The notes beneath the pieces were generated by a model that was not told where the DNA came from, did not search any database, and was given only the letters and a program-made list of their open reading frames with translations. Made by a program: the position numbers and the translations under genes. Below are positions 48,448-57,711 of a DNA stretch of 64,000 nt, piece after piece; positions within the stretch are counted from its first letter, which is position 1, and every line of letters begins with the position of its first letter. The stretch comes from Mycobacterium sp. MYCO198283. GTDB lineage: Bacteria; Actinomycetota; Actinomycetes; Mycobacteriales; Mycobacteriaceae. The DNA lies in the NCBI RefSeq assembly GCF_021213805.1, contig NZ_JAJQJI010000008.1, positions 124,001 to 188,000 of the forward strand, in the 5' to 3' direction.

Positions 48448-49320
48448 ATGGAATTCGCCAAGGGGCACGGCACGGAGAACGACTTCGTGCTCCTGTGCGA
48501 CGTCGACGCGACCGTCGACCTGCGCCCCGGCGCCGTGGCCGCGCTCTGCGACCGCCGCCGCGGGCTCGGTGCCGACGGTGTGCTGCGGGTGACGACGGCC
48601 GCGGCCGCGCTGCGCGCCGGGGTGTTCGACGAGCTCCCCGACGGCGTCGACCTCGGCGACTGGTTCATGGACTACCGCAACGCCGACGGCTCGCCGGCGC
48701 AGATGTGCGGCAACGGCGTGCGGGTGTTCGCCCACTACCTGCGCGCCCGCGGGCTGGAGGACCGCGACCGGTTCGTGGTGGGCTCGCCGGCAGGTCCGCG
48801 GCCGGTGCAGCTGCACGCCGCCGACGGCGTCACCGCCGACGTGACGGTTGACATGGGCAAGCCCACCCTGCTGCGCCCGGGGACGGCGACGGTCGGTGGG
48901 CGGGAGGTCCGCGGGGTGGGCGTCGACGTCGGCAACCCGCACCTGGCGTGCGTGGTTCCCGACCTGACCGCCGCAGACCTCGCCGCGCTCGACGTCGCGG
49001 CACCCGTGGCGTACGACGCCGCCCAGTTCCCGGCGGGCGTCAACGTCGAGGTGCTCACCGCGCCCGCCAACGGCGCGGTCGCCATGCGGGTCCACGAACG
49101 CGGCGTGGGGGAGACCCGTTCGTGCGGCACGGGCACCGTCGCGGCCGCCGTCGCGGCGCTGCGCCACCAGGGCGCCGACACCGGCTCGCTGCGCGTGCGC
49201 ATCCCCGGCGGCGAGGTCACCGTCACCGTCACCGAAGCGACGAGCTTTCTGCGCGGGCCGTCGGTGCTGGTCGCGCGCGGCGAGCTCGCCGAGGAATGGT
49301 GGCGCACGCAGGGACGTTAA
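48448..49320 (+). CDS. dapF: Diaminopimelate epimerase
   Basis: Converts LL- to meso-diaminopimelate for peptidoglycan and lysine. The 290-residue protein has the two catalytic cysteines in MCGNGVRVF and [10 protein letters not shown], one in each pseudo-symmetric half, and starts with the substrate loop [14 protein letters not shown]. The mycobacterial insertion with [20 protein letters not shown] is present. This is the third lysine-pathway gene in the window, with dapA and dapB. Confidence 0.97.
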   Translation: MEFAKGHGTENDFVLLCDVDATVDLRPGAVAALCDRRRGLGADGVLRVTTAAAALRAGVFDELPDGVDLGDWFMDYRNADGSPAQMCGNGVRVFAHYLRARGLEDRDRFVVGSPAGPRPVQLHAADGVTADVTVDMGKPTLLRPGTATVGGREVRGVGVDVGNPHLACVVPDLTAADLAALDVAAPVAYDAAQFPAGVNVEVLTAPANGAVAMRVHERGVGETRSCGTGTVAAAVAALRHQGADTGSLRVRIPGGEVTVTVTEATSFLRGPSVLVARGELAEEWWRTQGR

Positions 49321-49329
49321 ACGGGATGC

Positions 49330-50781
49330 ATGAACACCGAGCTGCGTGCGAACCTGTATTCGCCTATGACATCGCCCGAATCTTTCCTCGACGACCTCCC
49401 CAGCACCGGCGACATGGCGCTGGAGGAACGGTCGGCCCTGCGTCGCGTCGCGGGACTGTCCACCGAACTCACCGACGTTTCCGAGGTCGAGTACCGCCAG
49501 CTGCGCCTCGAGCGCGTGGTGCTGGTCGGCGTGTGGACCGACGGCAGCGCCGCGGACGCCGCCAACAGCCTGGCCGAACTGGCCGCGCTGGCCGAGACGG
49601 CGGGTTCCGAGGTGCTCGACGGCCTCGTCCAGCGCCGCGACAAGCCGGATCCGTCGACCTACATCGGCTCCGGCAAGGCGCAGGAGCTGCGCGAGGTGGT
49701 GCTCGCCACCGGCGCCGACACCGTCATCTGCGACGGCGAACTGTCGCCGGCGCAGCTGAATGCGCTGGAGAAGGCCGTCAAGGTCAAGGTGATCGACCGC
49801 ACCGCGCTGATCCTCGACATCTTCGCCCAGCACGCCACCAGCCGCGAAGGCAAGGCGCAGGTGTCGCTGGCCCAGATGGAGTACATGCTTCCCCGGCTGC
49901 GCGGCTGGGGCGAGTCGATGTCCCGACAGGCCGGTGGCCGCGCCGGTGGCGCCGGCGGCGGCGTCGGCACCCGCGGTCCCGGTGAGACCAAGATCGAAAC
50001 CGACCGGCGGCGTATCCGCGAGCGGATGGCCAAGCTGCGGCGCGAGATCAAGGACATGAAGAAGATCCGCGACACCCAGCGCAGCCGCCGGGTGACGTCC
50101 GACGTGCCGTCGATCGCGATCGTCGGCTACACCAACGCCGGCAAGTCGAGTCTGCTCAACGCGCTCACCGACGCGGGCGTCCTGGTGGAGAACGCGTTGT
50201 TCGCCACCCTCGAACCGACCACGCGCCGTGGCGTTCTCGACGACGAGCGCCCGTTCGTGCTCACCGACACCGTCGGGTTCGTCCGGCACCTGCCGACCCA
50301 GCTCGTCGAGGCGTTCCGCTCGACGTTGGAGGAAGTGGTGCACGCCGACCTGCTGATCCATGTGGTCGACGGCTCCGACGCCGACCCGTTCGCACAGATC
50401 AGCGCCGTGCGGCAGGTTCTTGCCGACGTGGTCGCCGACTACCGCATCGAGCCGGCGCCAGAACTGTTGGTGGTCAACAAGATCGACGCTGCCGACGAGT
50501 CCGCGCTCGCCGCCCTGCGCCGCGCGCTGCCCGCTGCGGTGTTCGTCTCGGCGCAGACCGGTCAGGGACTCGACGACCTGCGGCGGTGCATGGCGCAGTC
50601 CCTGCCCCCCACCGATGCGGCCGTCGACGTCACCATCCCGTACGACCGCGGTGACCTGGTGGCGCGGCTGCACACCGAAGGCCGTATCGAGGCCACCGAT
50701 CACACCGGTGACGGCACGCGCATCACCGCCCGGGTGCCGGTGGCGCTGGCCGCCGCGTTGCGCGACTACGCATCGTCATGA
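49330..50781 (+). CDS. hflX: Ribosome-associated GTPase HflX
   Basis: GTPase that binds the 50S subunit and can split stalled ribosomes; in mycobacteria linked to hypoxia and macrolide tolerance. The 483-residue protein has the N-terminal HflX domain, the glycine-rich loop GGRAGGAGGGVGTRGPGETK, a coiled coil, and a GTPase domain with G1 GYTNAGKSS, G3 DTVGF and G4 NKID, followed by a small C-terminal domain. I use the ATG at 49330; an in-frame ATG at 49366 is an alternative. The 233 bases after it hold the leader of the helicase gene. Confidence 0.95.
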   Translation: MNTELRANLYSPMTSPESFLDDLPSTGDMALEERSALRRVAGLSTELTDVSEVEYRQLRLERVVLVGVWTDGSAADAANSLAELAALAETAGSEVLDGLVQRRDKPDPSTYIGSGKAQELREVVLATGADTVICDGELSPAQLNALEKAVKVKVIDRTALILDIFAQHATSREGKAQVSLAQMEYMLPRLRGWGESMSRQAGGRAGGAGGGVGTRGPGETKIETDRRRIRERMAKLRREIKDMKKIRDTQRSRRVTSDVPSIAIVGYTNAGKSSLLNALTDAGVLVENALFATLEPTTRRGVLDDERPFVLTDTVGFVRHLPTQLVEAFRSTLEEVVHADLLIHVVDGSDADPFAQISAVRQVLADVVADYRIEPAPELLVVNKIDAADESALAALRRALPAAVFVSAQTGQGLDDLRRCMAQSLPPTDAAVDVTIPYDRGDLVARLHTEGRIEATDHTGDGTRITARVPVALAAALRDYASS

Positions 50782-51014
50782 CGGCCGTCACATGGTGCCC
50801 GGCACCCGTCGTCGGTTAGGCTGAGACAACCCCGCAGCCGGACCTACGGCAGCGGTACCGTCGCGGAACGCTTCCCGCCCTCGCAGGCCGGTACGTGCGC
50901 ATCGCATGAGTCTTCTCGCGGCGATCGACATTGCCGACCGGCAATCTCGCCCATCAGCCGCGCATCCGGTGCTCGCCGCACGCGCGCGGCTACCGAGCCG
51001 AAAGGCCCTTTTCG

Positions 51015-52346
51015 TTGTCTGACGTTTCGTTCTCTGCCCTTGGTGTGCCCGCCGAACTGGTCGGTGTCCTCACCGGCGGCGGCATCATCGCACCGTTCCC
51101 CATCCAGGTCTCGACCCTGCCCGACAGCCTCGCCGGGCGCGACGTGCTCGGCCGCGGCAAGACCGGCAGCGGCAAGACCTTGGCGTTCTCGATTCCGCTC
51201 GTCGCGCGGCTGTCCCCGAAGGGCCGCCGCCGCAACCACCCGACCGGGCTGGTGCTGGCTCCGACCCGGGAGCTCGCCAGCCAGATCACCGCGACGCTGC
51301 AGCCGCTCGCCGCGGCGCGCGGCCTGACCGTCACCACGATCTTCGGCGGCGTCTCGCAGCACCGCCAGGTGACGGCGCTCAACGCCGGCGTCGACATCGT
51401 CGTCGCCTGCCCGGGCCGGCTCGAAGACCTGATGGGCCAGCGGCTCATCTCCCTCGACGACGTGGCGATCACCGTCCTCGACGAGGCCGACCACATGGCC
51501 GATCTCGGGTTCCTGCCGGGCGTCACCCGCATCCTGTCGGCCACCCCGGCCGGCGGGCAGCGGCTGCTGTTCTCCGCAACGCTCGACAACGGCGTCGACA
51601 AGCTCGTGCGCCGGTTCCTCACCGATCCGGTGTCGCATTCGGTCGACCCGGTCGACGAGGTGCCCGCCGTGATGACCCACCACGTGTTCCACCTGGCCGG
51701 CGCCGACGCGAAGAAGCAGGTGGTGCACCAGCTCGCGTCGGGCACCGGTCGCCGCATCCTGTTCATGCGCACCAAGCACCAGGCGCGCAAGCTGGCCCGC
51801 CAGCTCACCGAGTCCGGGGTGCCGTCGGTCGACCTGCACGGCAACCTCAGCCAGCCCGCCCGTGATCGCAACCTCGCCGCCTTCAGCTCGGGCGAGGCGC
51901 GGGTGCTGGTGGCGACCGACATCGCCGCCCGCGGCGTGCACGTCGACGAGGTGGAGCTCGTCGTGCACGTCGACCCGCCCGTCGAGCACAAGGCCTACCT
52001 GCACCGGTCCGGCCGCACCGCGCGCGCCGGCAGCGCCGGTGACGTGGTGACCCTCGTGCTTCCCGAGCAGCGCCGCGACACCCAGCTGCTGCTGCGCAAA
52101 GCGGGGATCACCGTGGCGCCGTCGACCGTCGGCGCCGACTCGCCGCAGGTGCAGGCGCTCGTCGGTGAGGTCGCCGCCTACCGGGCGCCCGCGCCGCAAC
52201 CGGCCCCGCAGCAGCCGTCGGGCGCGCCGCGGCGGCGTCGGCCCGCGAAGCCGGCGGGCGCTGTCCGCCAGCACAGTGGTCAGCCGGCCGCGGGTCCCCA
52301 GGGCGGCGGCCGGCGCCGCGCCCGTCGGCCGCAGCCGACGCGCTGA
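51015..52346 (+). CDS. DEAD-box RNA helicase
   Basis: ATP-dependent RNA unwinding, probably in mRNA decay or cold adaptation. The 443-residue protein has the Q motif (PFPIQ), motif I GRGKTGSGKT, PTRELA, DEAD in VLDEADHMAD, SAT in FSATLD, ATDIAARGVHV and HRSGRTARAG. After residue 385 comes an Arg/Pro/Gln-rich basic tail typical of RhlE-type RNA binding. I choose the TTG at 51015 (MSDVSFSALGV), the last start before the Q motif region. The upstream 233-base region has no gene. Confidence 0.9.
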   Translation: MSDVSFSALGVPAELVGVLTGGGIIAPFPIQVSTLPDSLAGRDVLGRGKTGSGKTLAFSIPLVARLSPKGRRRNHPTGLVLAPTRELASQITATLQPLAAARGLTVTTIFGGVSQHRQVTALNAGVDIVVACPGRLEDLMGQRLISLDDVAITVLDEADHMADLGFLPGVTRILSATPAGGQRLLFSATLDNGVDKLVRRFLTDPVSHSVDPVDEVPAVMTHHVFHLAGADAKKQVVHQLASGTGRRILFMRTKHQARKLARQLTESGVPSVDLHGNLSQPARDRNLAAFSSGEARVLVATDIAARGVHVDEVELVVHVDPPVEHKAYLHRSGRTARAGSAGDVVTLVLPEQRRDTQLLLRKAGITVAPSTVGADSPQVQALVGEVAAYRAPAPQPAPQQPSGAPRRRRPAKPAGAVRQHSGQPAAGPQGGGRRRARRPQPTR

Positions 52347-52350
52347 GTCC

Positions 52351-53232
52351 TCACCGCCGCAGGTGGTGCGCGAGCGCCTCGCCGACCGCCGCTGCACCGA
52401 ACCGGTTCGGGTGCAGCGGCGCGGCGGCGTGCGCGAGCACAAAGCCCTCGATCCAGCGCTGATCCGGCGGGGCGCACATGTCGTGTCCCGCCGAGATCGT
52501 CCGCACGTCGAAGAAGTCGACACCCTCGTCGGCGGCGACCTGCCGCTGGCGGTCGTCCAGTTCGTCGACCTTCGCCTGGAAGTAGTCGGCGTCGGCGGGA
52601 TGGACGGGCTGGGCGGGGAAGCAGCCGCCCGGCCGGATGAAGGTGCCGTACCCCACCAGCACGACGCGGGCATGCGGTGCACGTGCCCGGACCGCGTCCA
52701 CCAGCTCCGACCAGCCGGCTGCCGCGGCGGTGATGGCCGCCGACACGACGTCGCCGTCGGCGAGTAACTCGGCGGCGCACGGCGGTGCGTCCAGGGCGTC
52801 GCGGCGGCACCGGCTGGCCGTCGATGCCAGGTCGACGTCGTTGCCCCCGATGGTGATGGTGACCAGCTGGGTGTCCGCGCCGACGGCGTCGAGCTGCGGC
52901 GGCACCGGTCCGGCGAAGGTGCGCTGTGCGCGGTCGACGAGGTCGGGCGTGCGGGCGCCGCTGCAGGTGACGTCGACGAGGCGCGCCGACAGCGCGCGGG
53001 CCAGCACCGACGGGTAGTTGTTCGTCGACTTCAGGCAGCCCGTCGGCGGCGCCCGGTCGGGCACCAGCGGCGCCGAGGCCGCCGAATCACCCAGTGCGAC
53101 ATACCGGATCGCTTCCGGTGCCACGGCCGACGACGGCGGCGGGGCCGGCTCGGATGGTGGCGACGGCTCGGGTCGCGGGGCGCTGCAGCCGGCCAGCAGC
53201 AGCGCGGCGGCCGCCGCGGCCAGGCGCCTCAC
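52351..53232 (-). CDS. SGNH-hydrolase lipoprotein (secreted lipase/esterase)
   Basis: The 293-residue protein has a lipoprotein signal with lipobox LLAGC (Cys16), a Pro/Ser-rich spacer (17-40), and an SGNH esterase domain of the Streptomyces scabies esterase type: nucleophile Ser50 in YVALGDSAAS, GGND in block III, and the catalytic His in PLHPNRFGAAAVG near 275. Several cysteines suggest disulfides outside the cell. The GTG at 53232 overlaps the stop of the molybdoenzyme gene (GTGA), so the two are translated together, an unusual pairing. Confidence 0.87.
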   Translation of the reverse strand: MRRLAAAAAALLLAGCSAPRPEPSPPSEPAPPPSSAVAPEAIRYVALGDSAASAPLVPDRAPPTGCLKSTNNYPSVLARALSARLVDVTCSGARTPDLVDRAQRTFAGPVPPQLDAVGADTQLVTITIGGNDVDLASTASRCRRDALDAPPCAAELLADGDVVSAAITAAAAGWSELVDAVRARAPHARVVLVGYGTFIRPGGCFPAQPVHPADADYFQAKVDELDDRQRQVAADEGVDFFDVRTISAGHDMCAPPDQRWIEGFVLAHAAAPLHPNRFGAAAVGEALAHHLRR

Positions 53233-55520
53233 GTCGCGGCCACGATCACCGGCGGATCGTGCGCCCGCACCGGCGGCAGCTCGCCGGTGAAGCGTTCGAC
53301 CTGCACCAGGGTGTGCGCGCCGCTGCAGCCGCGAGCCAGCGACGAGGTGCCGGAATCGTCGGTCAGCACGTTCGGGTTGCCGTGCACGCAGAGCGCGTCG
53401 ACGTCGACGGGATCGAGCGGGTCGTACCAGGCGCCGGTCGACAGCTGCACCACCTGCGGGCGGAGCCGGTCGTCGATCACCAGCCCGGCCAGGCAGGCGC
53501 CGCGGTCGTTGAAGACGCGGACCACCTCGCCGTCGCGCAGTCCGCGAGCCGCCGCGTCCATCGGATGCATCCGGATCGGTTCGCGGCCTTGCACTTTCGA
53601 GGCCTGGCTGACGGCGCCGCCGTCGAGCTGGCTGTGCAGCCGCGACGCCGGCTGATTGGCGATCAGGTGCAGCGGATAGTCGCGGGCGCGCGGACCGCCC
53701 AGCCAGTCGACGGGTTCGTACCACCGCGGGTGGCCCGCGCAGTCGGGGTAGCCGAAGCCGTCGATGGTGGCCGAGAAGATCTCGATCCGCCCGCTCGGGG
53801 TGGCCAGCGGATGGGTGTCCGGATCGGCACGGAAGTCGGAGAGCAGCGTCAGGCCGTGCTCGACGGGTAGCCGCAGCCGGCCTTTGCGCCAGAATTCGGC
53901 GAACGACGGCACCGTGAGGTCGAGCCCGGCGGCCCACTCTTCGTACAGGTGCACCAACCACTGGCGCGCCGTGCGGCCTTCGGTGAAGGTCTCGCCGAAT
54001 CCGAGCCGATCGGCGAGGTCGCCGAACACCCGGTAGTCGTCGCGCGCCTGGGCGTACGGCGGGACCAGTGCCGGCATGGCGACGAGCAGCGGATCGTTGC
54101 GGGAACCCGAGAAGTCCTCGCGCTCATAAGGAGTCGTCGACGGGATCACGATGTCGGCGTGTCTGGCCATCGGTGTCCAGTACGGGTCGTGCACCACGAT
54201 GGTGTCCACGCGGGCGAGCGCGCGGCGCAGCCGAGGCAGGTTCTGGTGGTGGTGGAACGGGTTGCCGCCGGCCCAGTACACCAACCGGATGTCCGGATAG
54301 CGCAAAAGCTGGCCGTTGTAGTCGAACGGTTCGCCCGGATGGAGCAGCAGGTCGCTGATCGCGGCGACCGGGATGAACGCCCGCACTGGGTTGACGCCCT
54401 GGGGTAGGCGGGGCAGGCGGTGCCGCAGCGGCGCGAGCCCCGCTTCGTTCATCGAGCCGTAGCCGTGGCCGAAACCGCCACCGGGAAGGCCGATCTGGCC
54501 GAGCATCGCGGCGAGCGTCAGACCCATCCACGGGGCCTGCTCGCCGAAGCGGGCGCGCTGCAGCGACCAGCTGACGGTGACGAGCGTGCGGTGTGCCGCC
54601 AGCCGGCGCGCGAGCGCGGTGAGCGCGTCGGCGGACACCCCGGCGATCGCCGCAGCCCACCGCGGCGTCTTCGGGACGCCGTCGTCGGTGCCCAGCAGAT
54701 AGCGCTCGAACGCCTCGTAGCCGGTGCAGTACCGGCTCAGGAAGGCGCGGTCGGCCAGGCCTTCGGTCGCGAGCACATAGGCCAGCGCCAGCATCACCGC
54801 GACATCGGTTCCGGGCAGCACCGGGTGCCACTCGCAATCGCCGTCGACGTCGTCGCGCAGCGGGGAGAACGACACGATGCGCCCGCCGCGGGCCCGCAGC
54901 GCCGCCAGCGCGCCGCGCGCCGGATGTGCCGTGGTGCCGCCGTCGTTGATCGCGGTGTTGCGCAGCGGAAGGCCGCCGAAGCACACGAGCAGGTCGGTGT
55001 GCTCGACGATGACGGGCCACTCGGTGCTGCGCGTGAACAGGTCGTCGTGCGTACCGACGACGCGCGGCATGATGACGCCGGTGGCACCGAGGCTGTAGGA
55101 GTGACGCGAGGACGTATAGCCGCCCAGCTGGTTGAGGAACCGGTGCACCTGGCTCTGCGCGTGATGGAATCGCCCGGCACTCGACCAGCCGTAGGAGCCG
55201 CCGTAGATCGCCTCGTTGCCGCCGGTGTCGACCACGCGTCGTAGTTCGGCGGCGAGGCGGTCCAGCAGCTCGTCCCAGGGGACCGCGACGAAGTCGTCGG
55301 CGCCACGGGCGTCGGTGGGCCCCGGGCCGTCGGTGAGCCACCCGCGGCGGACCGCCGGCCCGGCCACTCGAGCACGGTGGCGCACCGAGCCCGGCAGGTT
55401 CCCGAGCAGCGGGGACGGGTCGGCGTCCTCGGCGATGGGCGCCACGGCCGCGATGTCCCCGTCGGCCACCTGGGCACGGAATGCGCCCCAGTGCGTCAGG
55501 CTCGTGGGGGCGGGGGACAT
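53229..55520 (-). CDS. BisC/TorA-type molybdopterin oxidoreductase (DMSO reductase family)
   Basis: The 763-residue protein is a molybdenum bis-MGD enzyme related to biotin sulfoxide reductase BisC and trimethylamine-N-oxide reductase. It has no N-terminal Fe-S cluster and no twin-arginine signal, so it is probably cytoplasmic. GGSYGWSSAGRFHHAQSQ and SRHSYSLGATG (probable Mo ligand Ser143) match the BisC/TorZ group, and the C-terminal MGD-binding barrel begins near 610. Likely role: reduction of S-oxides such as methionine or biotin sulfoxide. The ATG at 55520 is followed downstream by an overlapping esterase gene. Confidence 0.88.
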   Translation of the reverse strand: MSPAPTSLTHWGAFRAQVADGDIAAVAPIAEDADPSPLLGNLPGSVRHRARVAGPAVRRGWLTDGPGPTDARGADDFVAVPWDELLDRLAAELRRVVDTGGNEAIYGGSYGWSSAGRFHHAQSQVHRFLNQLGGYTSSRHSYSLGATGVIMPRVVGTHDDLFTRSTEWPVIVEHTDLLVCFGGLPLRNTAINDGGTTAHPARGALAALRARGGRIVSFSPLRDDVDGDCEWHPVLPGTDVAVMLALAYVLATEGLADRAFLSRYCTGYEAFERYLLGTDDGVPKTPRWAAAIAGVSADALTALARRLAAHRTLVTVSWSLQRARFGEQAPWMGLTLAAMLGQIGLPGGGFGHGYGSMNEAGLAPLRHRLPRLPQGVNPVRAFIPVAAISDLLLHPGEPFDYNGQLLRYPDIRLVYWAGGNPFHHHQNLPRLRRALARVDTIVVHDPYWTPMARHADIVIPSTTPYEREDFSGSRNDPLLVAMPALVPPYAQARDDYRVFGDLADRLGFGETFTEGRTARQWLVHLYEEWAAGLDLTVPSFAEFWRKGRLRLPVEHGLTLLSDFRADPDTHPLATPSGRIEIFSATIDGFGYPDCAGHPRWYEPVDWLGGPRARDYPLHLIANQPASRLHSQLDGGAVSQASKVQGREPIRMHPMDAAARGLRDGEVVRVFNDRGACLAGLVIDDRLRPQVVQLSTGAWYDPLDPVDVDALCVHGNPNVLTDDSGTSSLARGCSGAHTLVQVERFTGELPPVRAHDPPVIVAAT

Positions 55521-55561
55521 GGCCGGAAGTCTACGGACGGGTCGCGCAGCGCCGCGGTTCG

Positions 55562-55579
55562 ACCAACCGGACGGTTGGT
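55562..55579 (+). promoter_or_regulatory. TetR-type operator upstream of the acyl-CoA dehydrogenase
   Basis: ACCAACCGGACGGTTGGT is a perfect inverted repeat with 8-base arms and a 2-base spacer, in the 104-base gap between the divergent molybdoenzyme and acyl-CoA dehydrogenase genes. Its form is that of operators bound by TetR-family repressors of fatty-acid and terpenoid catabolism in actinobacteria. No TetR gene is adjacent, so the regulator must be elsewhere. Confidence 0.65.
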
Positions 55580-55624
55580 ATATCGTCGGGGGCAGATTCC
55601 TGACCGATCACCCGGAGGTCCGCC

Positions 55625-56782
55625 ATGGGCGTCGTCAAGTACGAGCGCACCCTCTTCGATTCCGACCACGAGCTCTTCCGCGAGTCCTACCGCGCCTTCC
55701 TCGACCGCCACGTCGCGCCGTACCACGACAAGTGGGAAGAGGAGAAGATCGTCGATCGCGACGTCTGGCGGGAGGCCGGCAAGCAGGGCTTCCTCGGCAT
55801 GGAGGTGCCCGAGGAGTACGGCGGCGGCGGCAACCCCGACTTCCGGTACAACGTGGTGCTCACCGAGGAAACCACCGCGGGCCGATTCAGCGGCCTCGGA
55901 TTCGGCCTGCACAACGACATCATCGCGCCCTATCTCCTCAAGCTCGCGACCGAGGAGCAGAAGCAGCGGTGGCTGCCCGGCTTCTGCAGCGGCGACATCA
56001 TCACCGCGATCGCGATGACCGAGCCAGGCACCGGCAGCGACCTGCAGGGCATCAAGACCCGCGCGGTCAAGCAGGGCGATCACTACGTCCTCAACGGCGC
56101 GAAGACGTTCATCACCAACGGCATTCACTCCGACCTGGTGATCGTCGTGGCGCAGACCGACCCCGACAAGGGTGCGCAGGGCTTTTCGCTGCTGGTGGTC
56201 GAGCGCGGCATGGCGGGCTTCGAGCGCGGCCGCAAGCTCGACAAGATCGGGCTCGACGCACAGGACACCGCAGAGCTGTCCTTCACCGACGTGCACGTGC
56301 CTGCGGAGAACCTGCTGGGCGAAGAGGGCCTCGGCTTCATCTACCTCATGCAGAACCTGCCGCAGGAGCGCCTCAACATCGCGGTCATGGCTGCGACCGC
56401 GATGGAGACCGTGCTGGAGCAGACCCTGCAGTACGCCAAGGAGCGCAAAGCGTTCGGCAAGCCGATCGGCAGCCAGCAGAACAGCCGTTTCCTACTCGCC
56501 GAGCTGGCCACCGAGGCCACCGCCGTGCGCATCATGGTCGACGAGTTCATCCGGCTGTATCTCGACGGCAAGCTGAGTGCCGAGCAGGCGTCGATGGCCA
56601 AGTGGTACTCCACCGAGGCGCAGGTGCGGCTGGTCGACCGGTGCCTGCAGCTGCACGGTGGCTACGGCTACATGCGCGAATATCCGGTGGCGCGCGCGTT
56701 CCTCGACGCTCGGGTCCAGACGATCTACGGCGGAACCACTGAGATCATGAAGGAGATCATCGGGCGCAGCCTGGGGGTCTGA
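55625..56782 (+). CDS. Acyl-CoA dehydrogenase
   Basis: FAD-dependent enzyme of acyl-CoA beta-oxidation. The 385-residue protein has the two family signatures, AMTEPGTGSDLQGIKTRA and the C-terminal QLHGGYGYMREYPVAR, with the catalytic Glu in YGGTTEIMKEI as in short/medium-chain and long-chain FadE proteins. GGAGG stands 6 bases before the ATG at 55625. The upstream TetR-type palindrome suggests substrate-inducible expression; the acyl substrate is not evident. Confidence 0.93.
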   Translation: MGVVKYERTLFDSDHELFRESYRAFLDRHVAPYHDKWEEEKIVDRDVWREAGKQGFLGMEVPEEYGGGGNPDFRYNVVLTEETTAGRFSGLGFGLHNDIIAPYLLKLATEEQKQRWLPGFCSGDIITAIAMTEPGTGSDLQGIKTRAVKQGDHYVLNGAKTFITNGIHSDLVIVVAQTDPDKGAQGFSLLVVERGMAGFERGRKLDKIGLDAQDTAELSFTDVHVPAENLLGEEGLGFIYLMQNLPQERLNIAVMAATAMETVLEQTLQYAKERKAFGKPIGSQQNSRFLLAELATEATAVRIMVDEFIRLYLDGKLSAEQASMAKWYSTEAQVRLVDRCLQLHGGYGYMREYPVARAFLDARVQTIYGGTTEIMKEIIGRSLGV

Positions 56783-56847
56783 CCCGCTGCGGACGACCGA
56801 CAGCGGGGCGGGCACGCGATGTGCCCGCCCCGCGTCGTCGTCTGCGC

Positions 56848-57537
56848 TCAGATCTTGCGGATGACGGTGACGACCTTGCCGAGCACCACGGCGTCGTTGC
56901 CCGGGATCGGTTCGAACGCCGGATTGTGCGGCAGGAGCCACACGTCGCCGCCGCGTCGCTTGAACGTCTTGACGGTGGCCTCGCCGTCGATCATGGCCGC
57001 GACGATGTCGCCGTTGTCGGCGACGTTCTGCTGACGCACGACCACCCAATCGCCGTCGCAGATGGCGGCGTCGATCATCGACTCGCCGACCACCTTCAGC
57101 AGGAACAGCGACCCTTCGCCGACCAGTTCGCGCGGCAGCGGGAACACATCCTCCACCGCCTCTTCGGCCAGGATGGGCCCGCCGGCCGCGATCCGACCCA
57201 GCACCGGGACGAAGGTCGGTTCCGGCAGCGCGTCCGACCCCGCGACGTCGGTCACCGGCGCGGCGGGCATCTCCTCGGCAGTCCGGACGTCGACCGCCCG
57301 GGGCCGGTTCGGATCGCGCCGCAGGTAGCCCTTGCGTTCCAGGACGCGGAGCTGGTGCGCCACCGAGGACGTCGACGTCAGGCCGACCGCGTCGCCGATC
57401 TCACGGATGCTCGGCGGGTACCCGCGGGTGGTCACCGAAGCGCGAATGACCTCGAGGATGGTGCGCTGACGCGCGGTCAGGGCGGCGCCGGCCTCCGACG
57501 GAGCTGCCGGCTCGGACGTGTCGCTGCGGTTGCTCAT
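56848..57537 (-). CDS. lexA: SOS repressor LexA
   Basis: Represses DNA-damage genes and cleaves itself when RecA is activated. The 229-residue protein has an N-terminal winged helix (20-85, [24 protein letters not shown] in parts), the cleavage site Ala118-Gly119 in GRIAAGGP, and the catalytic pair Ser153 (GESM) and Lys190 (ATVKTF). I choose the ATG at 57537, six bases after a TACAGT -10 box (57544-57549), so the mRNA may be leaderless. A LexA box 32 bases upstream indicates autorepression. Confidence 0.97.
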   Translation of the reverse strand: MSNRSDTSEPAAPSEAGAALTARQRTILEVIRASVTTRGYPPSIREIGDAVGLTSTSSVAHQLRVLERKGYLRRDPNRPRAVDVRTAEEMPAAPVTDVAGSDALPEPTFVPVLGRIAAGGPILAEEAVEDVFPLPRELVGEGSLFLLKVVGESMIDAAICDGDWVVVRQQNVADNGDIVAAMIDGEATVKTFKRRGGDVWLLPHNPAFEPIPGNDAVVLGKVVTVIRKI

Positions 57538-57568
57538 GCGCCGACTGTACTGCGCGTGCCCGACATGT

Positions 57569-57584
57569 TCAAACATGTGTTCGA
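57569..57584 (-). promoter_or_regulatory. LexA box between lexA and chiZ, lexA-proximal
   Basis: TCAAACATGTGTTCGA fits TCGAAC-N4-GTTCGA with one difference. It covers the -35 region of the predicted leaderless lexA promoter. Confidence 0.75.
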
Positions 57585-57652
57585 CGGCGTGTCGGAGGTG
57601 TCGGCACTTGTCGGACCCTGCTGTTACAACGAATCGATCACATGTTCGGACA

Positions 57653-57668
57653 TCGAACACGTGATCGA
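57653..57668 (+). promoter_or_regulatory. LexA box proximal to chiZ
   Basis: TCGAACACGTGATCGA fits the SOS box with one difference and lies 44 bases before the chiZ start. A weaker half-match (TCGAAC) follows at 57674-57679. Confidence 0.65.
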
Positions 57669-57711
57669 GTACATTCGAACGCACGAGCGAAAGCGAAAGG
57701 CAGGCAGGCAG

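Noticed and set aside
48097..50703. An 868-codon open frame on the minus strand opposite miaA, dapF and hflX
   Set aside because: All three plus-strand genes have complete family motifs; the long antisense frame is a composition effect.
50811..50830. IdeR-like half-site GGTTAGGCTGAG before the helicase gene
   Set aside because: Only one arm resembles the TTAGGTTAGSCTAACCTAA consensus; the other half is absent.
50782..51014. Possible small gene or riboswitch upstream of the DEAD-box helicase
   Set aside because: Only short frames without motifs; no known riboswitch core recognised by eye. It may be a long leader of the helicase mRNA.
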